Notes: generated from the letters alone by a model not told the origin. DNA of 64,000 bases from Paracyclopina nana (GCA_019096065.1 JAGUCH010000004.1:3906001-3970000), one strand, 5' to 3'. Counted from the first letter of the stretch, positions 8,600 through 22,900 are shown. Numbers and translations are program-made.

Positions 8600-10340
8600 G
8601 TGTTTTGTTATATATTGATGAAAACTCACCGAAGAAGAAGGAAGGGTGGCAACACGTGCTCCATTATGGGACTAGGAAATGCCAAGTGACATCTGCGTGG
8701 ATAGTGCTTTCAAAAGAAGTTATTAGATCGGAACATTTGACTATCTACTCTCAAAACCTTGCTACTGTTTTTATCAATTCCACGTACATGTTCGATCCGA
8801 ATGCGCTAGCGTAAGATACGATTGTATCTTTGAAGGAAAGCTATTGAATCTGAATAAATAGTTGCCATAAGCAAAAGAGCCAGACAGAACTAATTACGTA
8901 ATAAGGCATAAACTAATTAATTAGCTGCGATTCTTTCAATAAAACTAAGAGCTGCCAGTTATAATTAAGACCTCTCCAAAGTGGTTTCATTCCACACTTG
9001 GAGTACCTATTTTCCTTACGCATCCGATGTTTTTATCGCTCCCAATATTGTAATAATAACCTTTTTGGATGGAAAAATTCTAAGGAAATGGGCAAGCATG
9101 AGAATTGATGTGTCGTCAATTCTCGAGAAACTCCTTTTGGAAACGCATCATTCAAGCTACGCATACATAAATATATTCAACGGAATTGAAGCATGACGGC
9201 AACAATCCTCTTCAATTACCAGAAAAACATCTCCAAGGAAATTCCAGGAGGATGCATCCTTCAATGAATACCAAAAAGATCATATTTTGTGAGTATTGAT
9301 CACAAAGGTCAGCGAACCTTGCAAATGATATGAGCTGCTGTATCAGCGGTTCAATTATCCCTACAATCGATGCAATTATCAATACGCCCTGAAAGCCCAT
9401 TCATATTTGATATTTGGAGCAAAAATGTCCAAAAGCTCAAAAATCCATCCATTTTTAACGTACTAAGTTTAGTGTGACAACTGTCACAAATATTCATAGG
9501 GTGGTGTTGGAAAAAAAGCTAGCAACTTGACAGGAAAGCTCACATCATGTACTAACAACGAGGAATGTCCAGGTATGCAGCAATTGCAGTAGGTTGCGCG
9601 ATTTGAGCTCAGCTGCGCAGGATTGAAGTTGGAAAAATTGTGGCACACACAAAAAGTGCACAGGTAGTAGTTGAAGCTCTTGTGCGGTGGTACCTACCGT
9701 GCACCATACCTGAATGAAGCCAAAATCAGTCTTACTTCAGTCAGTCAGTCAGGGTGTTGCTCCAAACCTATATGTGCAACCAACCAACGGTCTTTCTTTG
9801 AATTTCCACGAGGAAATTGATATTAGTGCGCGAGAAGCACACATTTGTGAGGCCCGAAGGCTCAAAAAAGTGGATATGATACTTTTAGTAAGGTAAGCCA
9901 AAAAATCTACAATTTGCATGCTGCTCAAAATCCAGAAGCAAAATATGAGCGTAGCCCTTTTAATAATTTGGCGGTTTTTGGCTGCTTTCAAGCTAATTAA
10001 TTTTGCTAAATCTTTAACTATACACATCTAAATGCCATGTTTATGGTGTACTCAAGGCATATGAATATTCCATATTAATTGTGAAGAGCATCTGCATAAA
10101 ATATGGAAGCTGAAAAAGATGAGAGCAACGGAATTTTGTTACGCGTTTTCATCCGCTTTAACGTTGAGATGCACAACGACATTCCTTCAATGAAATTACT
10201 TAACACAAAGACGGTTACAATGTTCTCTATCTTAAAAGGAGAGTAATCTGTTTAAAAGTAACTGCCTTGAGAAATCTGCTCGCAAAAACCAGAAATACCA
10301 GATTTATCTGAATACCCCTTTTAATGGTGAAAAATTGGGG
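8600..10340. other. Gene-poor spacer
   Basis: Apart from the orphan segment at 9224-9395 I find no convincing gene. A short (CAGT)n run lies near 9737-9750. A 7+7 inverted repeat, TGTGACA-AC-TGTCACA, lies near 9473. Open frames here lack domains and splice context. Confidence 0.4.
9224..9395 (-). other. Orphan hydrophobic exon-like segment resembling a ninjurin last exon
   Basis: After a CTTTCAG acceptor a phase-0 frame of about 57 codons begins GVLIIASIVGIIEPLIQQ and ends FPWRCFSGN-stop. Its length, phase and hydrophobic start resemble the ninjurin last exons A-C, yet it lies upstream of the core exon on that strand and I find no core exon before it. It may be a relic of an older duplication, or chance. 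Confidence 0.25.
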
Positions 10341-10349
10341 GGCGCGTAC

Positions 10350-11278
10350 TTTGTCCTACAGTCAACTGATCGCACATGAAACTACAAAACAGAGCGCACA
10401 TCAAACTACAAAGATTTTTGGGCCAGAATGTAAACAACCCCAATCGCACATGAATCTACATACAACTAAACGCACTTGAACTACAAATGACGGAAACGCA
10501 CACTAAACTACAAGCAAATCAAAGAGCACTTGGACAACAGGACGAACGCACATCAATATACAATGAACCAAGCGCATAAGAATCCACAAGAGTAAGACTA
10601 TCCTAAATAACAAAGCTACATCAATGCAGTTTTTCACAAACTGCTTGAATCTTTTGCTACTATGAAAACACTTAGTCAAGCCCAATTTCTGCATATTTTT
10701 GAAAATGTTACGCGATACGTTACTGGTGATGGCCCAGGAGTGGCCTGCGGCCCATTGGGGTTAGGAGGGGTGGCCGGGGTATTCCCACCTTCCGCATCGG
10801 ATGATGGGTCTGCAGGTGGTGATGATGTATGCTAAACCAAGCACCTTTATAAAATAAGTTAAAAATGCTATTTTTTATGGTACATACTAAAAACCACACC
10901 CAAAAGCATTATTCCGCACCAGAGAGACACGCAGAGAGTCCAAAACTAGTCCTAACTCAAAAACTTTACTACACAGTGCGGTGCGCTAGAGGCCAAAAAC
11001 GCGGCTGAAAATTGTAATAATAACACAGCTACAATCTCGCAACTTCCATTTTTCCTTAGGTGCGTTTAGTCAAATGTAGTTTCATGTGCGAATCATCTGT
11101 GTTCATAGTGCTGACAGCTTTGTATGTAGGTTTACGTGCGTATCTGCTAAATGTAGCTTTAGTGCGCTTGGTTCAGTGTAGGTCCATGTGCGGTTGGTTT
11201 AATAAAAAAAAGTTTTGTAGATCCATGTGCGCGTCCGTTATTTGTAGTTTTGCGTGCGTTCTGTTTGTAGTTCCTGGT
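10350..11278. mobile_element. Foldback-type repeat element with inverted minisatellite arms
   Basis: The left arm (about 10350-10590) holds around seven degenerate copies of a unit built on CGCACATGAAACTACAAA, separated by short variable spacers. The right arm (about 11058-11275) holds the reverse complement, TTTGTAGTTTCATGTGCG, a similar number of times. The two arms could pair over 200 bases. The centre (10590-11058) is unique and includes a GC-rich patch at about 10725-10830. Internal direct repeats inside inverted ends are the hallmark of foldback/TIR-minisatellite transposons. I see no transposase and no clear target-site duplication. Confidence 0.65.
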
Positions 11279-12383
11279 ATAGGCATCCAAAAATTGAGCC
11301 TGTTCTCGTCTCTTGCATAACTTAATCATATAGCTGTGTTGCCTATAATTAAACTTTGTCTTTTATGGCAAATAGTTATGGCCAGTGACAACTTCACAAA
11401 TGCAAAGAATCGCTATTGTGATTATCATGTGAAGAAGCGGTGATGATAATTTTACGAAAAACAAGCCAAGCAAATCCAAAATTAAGTCTGGTGTGATATG
11501 AAGCATCACTCCAAAAGTGTCAAGCTCCATTGGTTTTTGTTGAGATTCATCATTTTACAAACTGTAGATAAAATGCCTTTAGGCATGAGTCAACGCAACA
11601 AAAGACTAAAAAAGCAGCGCAGTCCACGAACCTCAAAATTAGTGCCCAGAGTGCAAAATTGCCCACTGGTATCACAGCTATTATACAGCACAAAAGTAGA
11701 AGACTTTGTGTCGAGATTTCTTGGTACAAAGCGCGGAACCTCAAGGTCACATCTTAGGAATGGCAATCAAAAGTGCAACTGCATCTTCAGCACACATAGC
11801 CCACATTTGCAACTATACCAGAAGGGTTCAGCCAGAGTTAAGGGTGTGTCCAAAACATAATAGAATTTTGTGGAAACTCAAAAGAATTTGGGGTCAAGGG
11901 TTCTTTACGCTTTGGATCAGGTTTCCTCAAAAGCTCAAAATCTTGTACTAAATGTCCTCGCATACTTTCGAGGATTAAAAGCAACTTATCACAAAACTTA
12001 GAAAGTGGCAAGTTTTCAAAGCATTACAGAATTGCGTGTCTCAAAATTCTAATTGTGGTGCTTTGACAACGCCCTCGTTTACTAGAAAAAACGAGGGTTG
12101 AAATAAAGGGGGGAAGATACATCAGCCGCAGACGCCTAAAAGCAGCGACACAAAAAAGTCTTTGAAGAAATAAACCGGTTAGCCGAAGCAAAAATCTTGA
12201 TCCCATTTTTCAAGAATGCAATAACATAGCTACATAAAATGTGCACCGTTCCCACGGTTGAAGGAATAAAGTCTTGATTTTAGCCATGATGATGACTCAA
12301 CGTAATTTGCATAAATGCTTCGCTATGAAAGATTTAGTAACGGCCATTCTTTATAGGGCTACTAGCAAAAAAAATAAAATAGA

Positions 12384-12414
<31 letters not shown>

Positions 12415-13965
12415 GGATTGAAAGGCTTGTTTTCAGCTCCATTAAACCTGTGATTTCAAGGATGTCCAACCTCAGCAGCACTGATTTCGGTTTCTCTGCT
12501 CCAATGAATAATCAGAAAATAGAATTAGTGGATAACAGTCTGGCTGATATAGCTAAATGACGTGATTGCTCAAGTCATTATTGTCACACCTTGAATGATC
12601 CAATTTCTGAAAATGCTGGTCCTCTTTTTCCTCTGCTTGATTGGACATGGTCTGCAAGATTGCTTTAACGGCCACACTTTTGTTTTTTAGACCTCATTTC
12701 CTGTTGTTGCGTTCCTTTACTAGATCAGGTTTTTTCGTGTACTTAAGTTCTTGATAACCAATCACAAAATCATCAAGTGCACTCACATATTGAACAAAGT
12801 TTGACGCCTAAGTGAAGTGAAATCATAAAAAGTTTGCTTTCACCCAACGCACAATAATTAGCTGAAATATGTGATATGGAAAAAGCCAATTAGCAAGGCC
12901 GGGTATGCATCAAGATGTAAAGTTTTGCTTGCTTTGATCATGATTGCAAAACAGCTCAACTCTTGATTTAGACAAAGCGGGGAGATATGATTAATTGACT
13001 ATTTTTAATTGGTATTTGATAGTAAATTGAAAGCGGCATGCTTCAATGATAAATTGTTGCATTTACCGCGAGAAATCTGTTGCCTGTTGCAATTTTGTGT
13101 CATCTATGAGTGATCGTGTACAATTTCTACTTGGACAGACAACAATGTGTGGATTTTCGCCAACTTTGTGGTCTCAAATCCCACAAAAGGTGCAATATTT
13201 TATCATGTAGAAGGAAGCAGCTGAAAAAGCTTCATGCTCACTGAGTGTGTTGCCGTATTACTTTTCCTTTGCTTTTGGTGAACATAGCTCCAAAAAAACG
13301 GAAAGAAATGTGCTAGCCATAAAACGGAACGTGATTTGTATCCTCTTTTATGGTGATATTCGAGTTATTGTCCGCCAGCTCACTACACCGGAAAAAGGCC
13401 AAACCGCTTGCAAAAACGCCACAAACCGCACAACATTTTCTTTTTGATTGCTTAAAAACACTTGAATTTCGCATAATTTCATGGTGTGGAATATCACAGA
13501 AAATTAGCACATAGCGGCATGTTATTTGGAAGTGTAGACATTTTACAGTTATTTCGTAGAGTCACCAAGTGTGAAGGGCGATTTCCAATCAAAGCTTTGT
13601 TATTAGCGCTATAGTATAGTAAGAAGGGGTGCTTTACTACCTATATAGCACACAGGAAGAGCTCACTCATGCTTGACTCTGGCTGAAGATCTATGATTCA
13701 CGTGACACTGATAACGCTATCAAGTCATTTGCACAAGCAGCCAAAAAACACGAAAAGCATAAAATAACAAAATTACTTAAGAAATTAGCTGCAATATTCA
13801 TGAATGCAACTTATTCTACTCTTTGTATCGTTTCAACGGTTTTTATCATTGCCCAATTCCTACAAATGCTGATAAACAGAATTGCTGATAAGGCTGTGTT
13901 ATTCACGATTTGTTTTGATCTTTGCAGAATATGAGAGTGCAAGCCTAGAGACCCGCAATTAAACC
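11279..13965. other. Gene-poor spacer upstream of bark
   Basis: No supported gene. A 26-base A tract at 12388-12413 may be a microsatellite or the tail of a retroposed copy. The bark promoter and any non-coding first exon must lie in or upstream of the right part of this stretch, but I see no TATA box next to the ATG. Confidence 0.4.
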
Positions 13966-16900
13966 ATGAGAAGGCTCAAGTTTGCAGCCTTGGCACTGGC
14001 TTTGCTCTTGAGCATGGCGAGAGCCACTGAAGCCTTTGGCGAGACTGAGTTCAAAGAAACTGACGTTTTGACGTCAAGAACCTTGACCAAGGAAGGGAGT
14101 CCCTACTTGATTGACCACGATGTCATCATCAGGCCGGAAGGTGAACTCATCATTGAGCCAGGAGTGGAAGTGAGATTTGCTCCAGAAGCTGGAATCACAG
14201 TTCGTGGTATCCTCAGAGCTGATGGCACTCCCGAGGAAAAAATCAAATTCGTGAGCTTTGAGCCCATTGAGGCCAAACAGCCAAACAGAACAATCAGGCT
14301 TGTGGATGGGCCTGATGTCAATGAGGGCATAGTGCAATTATTGGAGCTGGGCAGGTGGCAATCTGTGTGCACCAATTCAAGAAATTGGACGCAAGCTGAC
14401 ATGGAAGTGGCCTGCAGACAGCTGGGCTTCCAAGGTGGCGAATGGGTCTTTTGGTACCCTCATCTGAATGACACCCACCAAATGCTCTACCAGGATCCAG
14501 GTAATTTTCAAACTAGAATTTTTCCTTCTGCCTCCTCCAGCTCTTGTAAAGATGAAATATTGCCTTTTTGGCTTGTATTTGCAACTATTGATTTTGTGGT
14601 GACAGCTGGAGAACGTTCCGCAATTAGGTGAAAAACCATCAAATTTTGCTTCTTCTTCGTTCACGGTGCAACTTTTGTTCCATAGTGTGCTATGCCTCAG
14701 ACGTCCCAGATGGCCAAGCAAGCATAACATTTCTTGAGTCTTTCAGTAGCAGTTACTTTGTGTGCTGTTACTATGACCATACCTTTAGTAAAGACCATTT
14801 GCCCTCTCTGTATGACGAAGTGAGTCATTTGTTCCATGTCATAATTTCAATACTTGGAAATGTGATGCCAAATTTCTAAACCATGAGGACATATTTTCAC
14901 CACCGGAAAGCTGTGCAGATTTTTTTGACCTTTTGTGGCGGAAAAAACCTCGGTGTTCCACTCTAAATGTGGTTGGAAGAGAGTTAGTTAAGCAAGGATG
15001 TACAGAGAAGTGAGTGCATCAGGCATGCAGGAAAACACTCATAATTGAGAACAATTCCCTAGAAATTACTCAAGGAATGGCCTTGTTAACCACTTTCATA
15101 TAATGTCGTGATGTACACAACTTGTTAGCAATCACAAAAACTTATGACAATTATTAGGCTTGATTGTCTGTGATTTTAAGTGCTAAAACTCTTGATAATT
15201 GGACAATTGCAAAGGGTTTTCCCAGGGGAAAATACAACAACCGATATGATAAAAGTTCATTTTTCATCCTCTGTGTGAAGCATTCATTTCAAAAAGGCCA
15301 CTTTTACTGGGTCTATTAGGCGATTTCCTGTGAGAATTTTGGAATTTGTGTGCAACTTTAGATAGATGGGGCGTGTAATCCAGCAGAAAATTACAAATTG
15401 CAGGCTTGTTGCGGCGACAACAAAACCGAATAATTACATGACTTGGCTATTCTCCTTGATTCATCAAAATTATCAAATGCTTCTAATTTCACTTGTTAAT
15501 AAAAGATGCACTAAGTTTTTATCATGTTGAAAAGCAATTTGGGGCATACCCATAACTGACATTTCAGCATGCAATAGCGAAACTCAGCTATACGGAGTAC
15601 CAGTTGTGTTAGTTTGGTATATACAGCCTGAGTCGTCAAATTTCAAATCAAAACTTTACACTTTCAATCTAAAAGTTCTTGTAACGTGTAAAGTATTTGA
15701 CAACTCAGGCTGTATAGCAACTTTGGCGACATTTATTGATCGATGTTGAGTTTCTAAAAATATCTCCTAATAGTCATTTTCCCTTTATCATACATGTTAT
15801 AGCAACATGAAAGCATAACGAAATAAAATTAAGGCGCGCTTGTGCGATCAGTTTCCCGCAGGAGTGTGGACTCGAAAAACGATTACTTTTGAAAATCTTC
15901 CACTTCCGAAGCCCCTAAGGCATACACATATACCTAACTGCAAACCACCACCACATGCAACAACAAATACTCATGGAGCTCCATTTTTCCAGGTTGCACC
16001 GGATATGAGCCCAATGTGGAGAAATGTCAGTGGCACAGGCGCAAAATGGGCTCAGGGGTGTGTGACCACCATCCCAATTTGGGCCTTAGATGTCTCCCTT
16101 TCCACCATAGGGAAAACCGTTTTGCTGATGGCCATTGGAGGGGCCTCAGATTTGAAAGTGCACCCTTCAAGAAAGAGCTGACAGCAGACAACACTCTGTA
16201 TGTGTCTAAATCAAAATCAATATTGAGACATGTGGAGATCATTGGGGCTGGTAGAGGCCGATGGAAGGGCAAGTCTAATGCCACCTCAGCTGTGGAAGCT
16301 TGGGGAGTTCCACCAGTGATGCAACATATTCTAATTGAAAACTCTTGCTATAATGGTGAGTAACACATAATTTGCACTCTATGGTGAGAAACATCTCAAG
16401 TGTATTATTTTTTTACAGGAATCAATATCACTCAACCAGATGGAGTCGTGACTATAAGCTATGCAAATATCACCAACAACAGGGGCTATGGAGTGTATGT
16501 GAACACTACAAGAGGATATGTTGTCCTTGAACATAGCACCGTCACCAAAAACATGGCTGATGGTGTCAAATACCATTTCCATGACCAAAGGCCTGAAACC
16601 AAAGTGATTGATGGCGTGGATGTGCATGACTTTTGCACGTACTCAACCACTTACAGCCAAACTTATCCCTTCCTTATGGTTGCCGAGCAATATGGAGACA
16701 GCTCAGTGAACAGAAATTGTGCTAAACGCTTTTACACAAATCATGGCTACATTTTGACCCTCCACTTTGTTCACATGATGTCAAGCATCAATGGTGGAGG
16801 CTCCATTGAAATCAGGGATGGTACAGACTCCAATGCCAAGCTCATCAAAGTGATTGAAGTGAAAAATTTCACCAGGCCTGAGAGTGTGTACACCACTGGC

Positions 16901-19900
16901 AACAACATGTTCATTGTGTTCAAAGCTAAGAAAGAGGTGAAGACTGAAGTTTTCCTAGAAATCACAGCCGGGCCATCCAAAGCTTATGACTTGAATGTAA
17001 CACAGAGTGAAATCAGGGCCAATTCAGGCAGAGGAGTCTGGGTGGAATGGATGAGGAGTGCAGTACATATCCACAGGACAACCATAGCTGAACATAACCA
17101 TGTGGCTGGCTTCAATGTTAATTGGGGAGCTGGAGATGTCAACATCACTCACAGTGAAATCATCAACAATTATGTGGATGGTGTGAACATCACCTATGGT
17201 GGTGGCAACAGAAATGTGTCATGGTCAACCATCAGCAACAATGTTGGCCATGGATTTGCTCTTTGGCTCAATGAAACAACTGTCAATTATGCAGTTAGGG
17301 AAGAGACTACCATCTCTTACTCAAACATCAGCTTGAACCATGATATTGGTGTATTGGTTGGAAACTATTGTGGACCAGCCATTGTCAACATCAGTGGGAA
17401 CTATTTCACATATGGAAGATACATTGGCTTAGAAGTGCTCTCATGCTGGAGAGACTCAGAGCTAGAAGGAGTGACTCCAGGCAACATGCTCTTGCAAATT
17501 GGGCACAACCACTTTGAGCACAATGAAGGAGTTGCAACCAAACTGAGTCCATTAGTGAGAGCATCTGGAAGAATTGAACACAATGACTACCATTACAACA
17601 AGCAAGGGTGTGTGTACATCAACAATGAAGATGACTTCATCCTGGAAATTCAACCAGTAGACCTCTTGATTTTTGAAAATAGATTCCAAAGAAACACAGG
17701 TCCATATGCATTGAACTTAGGCCTGAGCCATTATGACTACAGGAGAAGCCAAAAACTGATGATGAGGTTCAATTGGGTTCAAGACAACATCATCAAAGAG
17801 CCATGGTTTGGCCTCAACCCAAGAAGTCAAGTGGCAGCTCCAGTTGTCATTTCTTCAAGCAATGTAATTGTTGAAAGAAATCTAATTGACAATCCAGAGT
17901 CAAGGTATGAAATTGGCTCCCACTTGATAGAGCCAAACAGTGAATTGGACTGCAGAAAAAACTGGCTTGGACACAAAAATGAAAGGAGAGTTTGGAGCAG
18001 AGTGTTTGACAGAGATGACAGATTCAACCTAGCCAAGATCAACTACATTCCATACTTATTGGCTAACAACATTAACACTGAGCTAGTGCTGGAAAGGCCA
18101 GAGTGGGAACATGTGTTTGCTGACCCAGACACCAGAGAAGTTGGTGGTGAAGTCACAGGAGTTGAAGAGCTGAGAAGTGATGGGGTTTACTTTGTAAGAA
18201 GAGACATCAATGTCATGCCTGGTGGAAGGCTCAAAGTCACCCCTGGAGTCACTTTGAAGTTTGAGCACAGCATAGGCATGATGGTATCTGGAGAGCTAAT
18301 TGCAGAAGGCGATCTCCAAGGAGGACAGCCTCTTTTCACCTTGCTTGATACACCAAGGGATAACTTGACATCTGTCCCAGTGAGACTTGTTGGAGGCCAG
18401 ACAATCAGAGAAGGCAGGCTCCAAGTGTACAAGGAGAACAGATGGGGAACAGTGTGCAACTTTGGATGGACCATTGAGTCTGCAGCTCTTGCATGCCAAC
18501 AAATGGGTTGGGTTTTGAACCCTGAAGACTGGTTCTTGAATCCAAGTGAGATCCCTGCAGCTGGCCAAGAAGCTCCAATTGTGATGTCAAATGTTAGATG
18601 TGATGAGCTAGACTCTGACTTGACCAAATGTAAACTTTCTGAAGGAGAGGACAAGTTTCTGAACAGTTGTGACCATAATGATGATGTGGGCCTTAAATGT
18701 TATGATGTTTCTTGGGCTGGAATCAGGCTTGGAATGACTGCCAAAAGAAGCAAACTTTATGATGTCAAAGTGGAAAAGGCAGGCCTTCTTGACTTTAGGC
18801 TTTATCAATTCAAACCAGCTATTCAAACAGACTTCAGTCACCATGTATTTGAGCACATTGAAGTGAGCAACAATGACCATGATGGAATTGGAGTCATGTA
18901 TTCAGACATTTACTATCCAGACCATGTGAACTACATAAAAAATTCAAAAATTAAGTCCAACAAAAGGCATGGCATCAGCTTTAGGCAACTTGGCATGACA
19001 ATTGAAAACAGTGAAATCAGGGATAATTGGGGATCTGGGATTCATCATGATCCGAAGCTGGAAAAGTTGGAGCAGAGAGAGTTGATTGAGTGGATGTCCT
19101 TGATTGACCAACAGACGCCAAATACAATCATCAGAATACCTGACTCTCAAGAAGGGAAAACTCCAGCCAATCCAATCATAATACAGGAAGATGTTTCAAA
19201 GCTCATCATTACTTCACCACTCAACAATTCTGACTCTGAAGTAGTTTACCACATCAGGGCTGAACGGGATGAGTTTGTGCTTGGCTTACAGCTGATAAAT
19301 CCCTTCCACAATTACACCACTGAAACATTGTTCATTTATGACTACAAAGAGGTGAAAAATAGCCATCTTGTGAGGGTGTGGAATGTCACAAGAGATATTG
19401 CATCATTTCCTACAATTACATCCAGCTATGGAATCACACTTGTCTTCAACCCAGGAAAGGTTGCTCTAGGACACATGATGCTACTAGTCACACCCATCAA
19501 TTGTGACAATCTGCCTGGAAACTGCAATACTGCTGCCTATTACATCAATCCTCTGCATAGAGAAAAAATTGTCCCTGGTTCATTCCCAAGGCTGATTGTT
19601 GACCATTCAACTATCTCACACAATGGAAGAGGGATTTCTGCTCTGCATTACAACCGATATTTGGGGCATGACTATCAAGTCTACTTGAGAAAATCAAACG
19701 AGTCTGTGGAAGTGTATGATTGTGAAATTTCAAACAACAAAGCTGAATCTCTCTATGTCTTCACCCCCTTCAGAGAGCTCATTCAGTTCAACATATCAGA
19801 GATTACATTCATGATCAACCGAACAAAGTTTTTTGACAATGGCAGAGGAATCTATCAATACTCAAAAGATTTGAGAGATTCCAACAACTTGTACAAATGG

Positions 19901-22900
19901 GTACTGAGAGAGAATGTTTTTGAGAGGAATAGTGGAGGAGGAATGGATGTTGCCTTGCCATATGTCTGGCAGTACAATGAAAACTTTACACATACAGTCC
20001 ATATTGACAGTAATCAGTTTACCAATAACAATGACTTTGGCATCATCCTTAGAGGTCATTTTGCAAGGGTTTATATTGTGAACAATACCATATTTGATAA
20101 CTTTTGCCATGATGGATTGTTGACTATGACTGGAATGGAAAAGGAATCATGGATTTTTGCCAACAACATTCAAAATAATGATGGAATCTATATGGTGGAA
20201 TTCAACATGGACTCTCATTCAGAGATAATGAACTTTGTGGAAGCCTACTTCACACAGAATGTGGTGCAAAACAACAGACATTCTCATGATGCTTACCCTC
20301 ATGCATATCATCCAGCAAGTTATACAATGGCTGTCAAAGGTGTTCAAAAGTTCAACATCACTGAAAATCTATTTGGAAATAGTGGCATGGATTATGAGCT
20401 CTTAGCTGGAGTCAACACTGCCAGAGTCAGCAACTTTTTGAATGCTGAGCAAAACTATTGGGGAACTGCTGATCTCAATGTCATAAGAGATAAGATTTTT
20501 GACTTTGATGACTGGAACTCATATGCTGTAACTTACTATTTGCCCTACTACCTCGAGAACAGCTTTGAAAGTGCCTTGTCTGCTGTATTTGAAAGAAGCC
20601 CTGACATTGACTTGGACAACTTGGGCGGAAGACTTACTGAATCAGTGAGGCTGGTTGCAAGATACAAGAGGCCTTATGTAATTCGGTCTGATCTGACAGT
20701 GATGCCTGGAGTCACCTTGACAATTGAGCCTGGTGCTGAGCTCGAGTTCTATCCCAGTGTAGGAATTCTTGTCTTGGGAACTCTGCATGCCCAAGGCAAT
20801 TTGGACAGAAATATTATTATGAGACCTGTTAAGCTCACTGAAGTTAAGGACTACAGAATGGGAAAGCCTTTAGTGAGGCAAAAACGACACTTAAGGATAA
20901 CTGAGGATGAAGACTTTGATGTGAGACTTTGCCAGGCTGATGTTAATGGAACAGTTTGTGCTGAAGGAGCTGACCAAGGATTCCTTGAAATTTTCAATCG
21001 CACAACTATGCAGTGGGTGCCTATGTGTGATCAAAGGTTTTCAGAGAGGAATGCTGAAGTTGTATGCAGACAGCTTGGCTTCAGTAACTTGAATGTTTAT
21101 TTGGACTTTGATCAAAGGATTGAGTACAGGGCTGACTCTTTGACTAGGATCATATATTGGCCTGAACCATATCAGTGTACTGGTAAGGAAAAGAGGCTAG
21201 CTCATTGTGATTTGAGGATGAATGGGCAAATCTATGGCCACAGATATGCCTGTGATTGGGAAGGAAAAAATTTTGTTTTCATCCACTGTGGCCAAAAGAA
21301 CCTAGACAAAGAATATGAGTACTGGGGTGGAGTAAGATTTTCAGTGAAGGAATTTGAGCAAGAACTATTTCATTCAAGAATCCATGATGCTGTCACTCAT
21401 CAAAGTGTAAGAAGACATGAGTCAATTCTGGAGTATGTTCAAATTATAGGAGCTGGTATCCTTCATGGTGAAAAAAGTCCTGCAGTTCAAACAGTAATGG
21501 CATCACCACTTCTATCAAGCCTCAACATTTCTCACTCTGCTCATGATGGAATCAACATTATTTCACCAGAAAAGACCATGAACATGCTTTACAACAAAAT
21601 AGAAAACAACATGGGAATTGGAATAAGTGCAGCAGTCTTAACGGGTGAGGTGAGAGAGGCAAAGCTTTCTGCTTTCTCAACAGTGGACAGAGTGCCTCTA
21701 CCATACCATATTTTTGGTTTGGTCAACATCTGTGATCCCCAAAAGGAAATAGTTATTGAAGAGAGGGTGTTGCTCTATTATAAATATGACAACAATCCTG
21801 TGGACTGTGTCAAAGTTTTCTCAAGCATTTATGATGTCAAACCAATTGGCTTTAGAATGCTTCATTACAACTTTGTGAACAGCTCTGGAGAGCCATGGAT
21901 ACCAGACCATTTGACCCTATATGACGGTGACTTGTACAACAGGACTACAAAACCAATTGTGACCATAAAGGTTGATGGCAAAGAAAAAGAGAAATCCTTG
22001 TATCAGACCACAAGATCAAATGCTATGAGCATCAAGTTCCATGCAACAGGAGCTAGAGAGCACCTTGGGTTTGTGGCAGAGGTTGTCACACTTCCAATAT
22101 CTGCTGTTGGCCTTGACAGAGATGTGAAGCACAACATGAGCTTTTCAGTTTTTGAGAACAATCAGAGGGGAGCAGTGTACTATGCCTCATCAGGAGAAAT
22201 CAACCCAATAGTCACAATGCAGAGAAATCAAGTGACTAAAAACTGCATCAGCCTTTATGGTAACTTCAGTACTTGCGTTAGTGCAATTACTCTGGACATG
22301 CAAAACACACAGGACTTCTTTTTCCACAACAACTTTGTGAGCAACAACATTGGTGGGTTGTTTGTCAAAGCTGGCAGTGCTGGAACAGCAACAGCATTGA
22401 GGGGTGTCTTGCACAACAATGTATTTGAAGAAAATGTGAAGAAAGTTTCCTTGCATTTGGAGGGAAGGCAGACCAGTCCTTACCAACAAATCACCATGTA
22501 CCAAAACTACATTACCAGAAGTGATGTACCTCATGAGCCAGTCATAAGGATGTACCAAGTGGTGTGCAACACATCTTACAACACCATTCACAACAACAGA
22601 GGCAAGTCGATTATGGAAGTTACTGGATTTGACAATGTTAGGCTGCCCATTTACCAAAGTTTCACTCACAATGGCTTCTACAACAATTTTGCATATGGCT
22701 TGCATTGTGAAATGACAACTTTTGGGAGATGTAGATGGGGGAGTCGAGCCACAGTGGTTGCAGGATCAGCTGGCCAAGAATATGTTGACAATATCTTTTA
22801 CAACCACAATAATGACTATGAGCTCATAACACTGAACAGATCAATTTGGGATGTTTGGAAGACTCCAATCAATGCCAAGTACAACTACTGGGCCTACAAT

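Noticed and set aside
10503..10694. 63-codon minus-strand hydrophobic frame
   Set aside because: It translates the minisatellite units of the foldback element, not a gene.
12388..12413. 26-base poly(A) tract as proof of a retroposed gene
   Set aside because: No processed coding sequence, target duplication or promoter boxes precede it; a simple microsatellite is equally likely.
22190..22705. 171-codon minus-strand frame inside bark
   Set aside because: Shadow of the long bark exon; no start context, splice sites or known domain.
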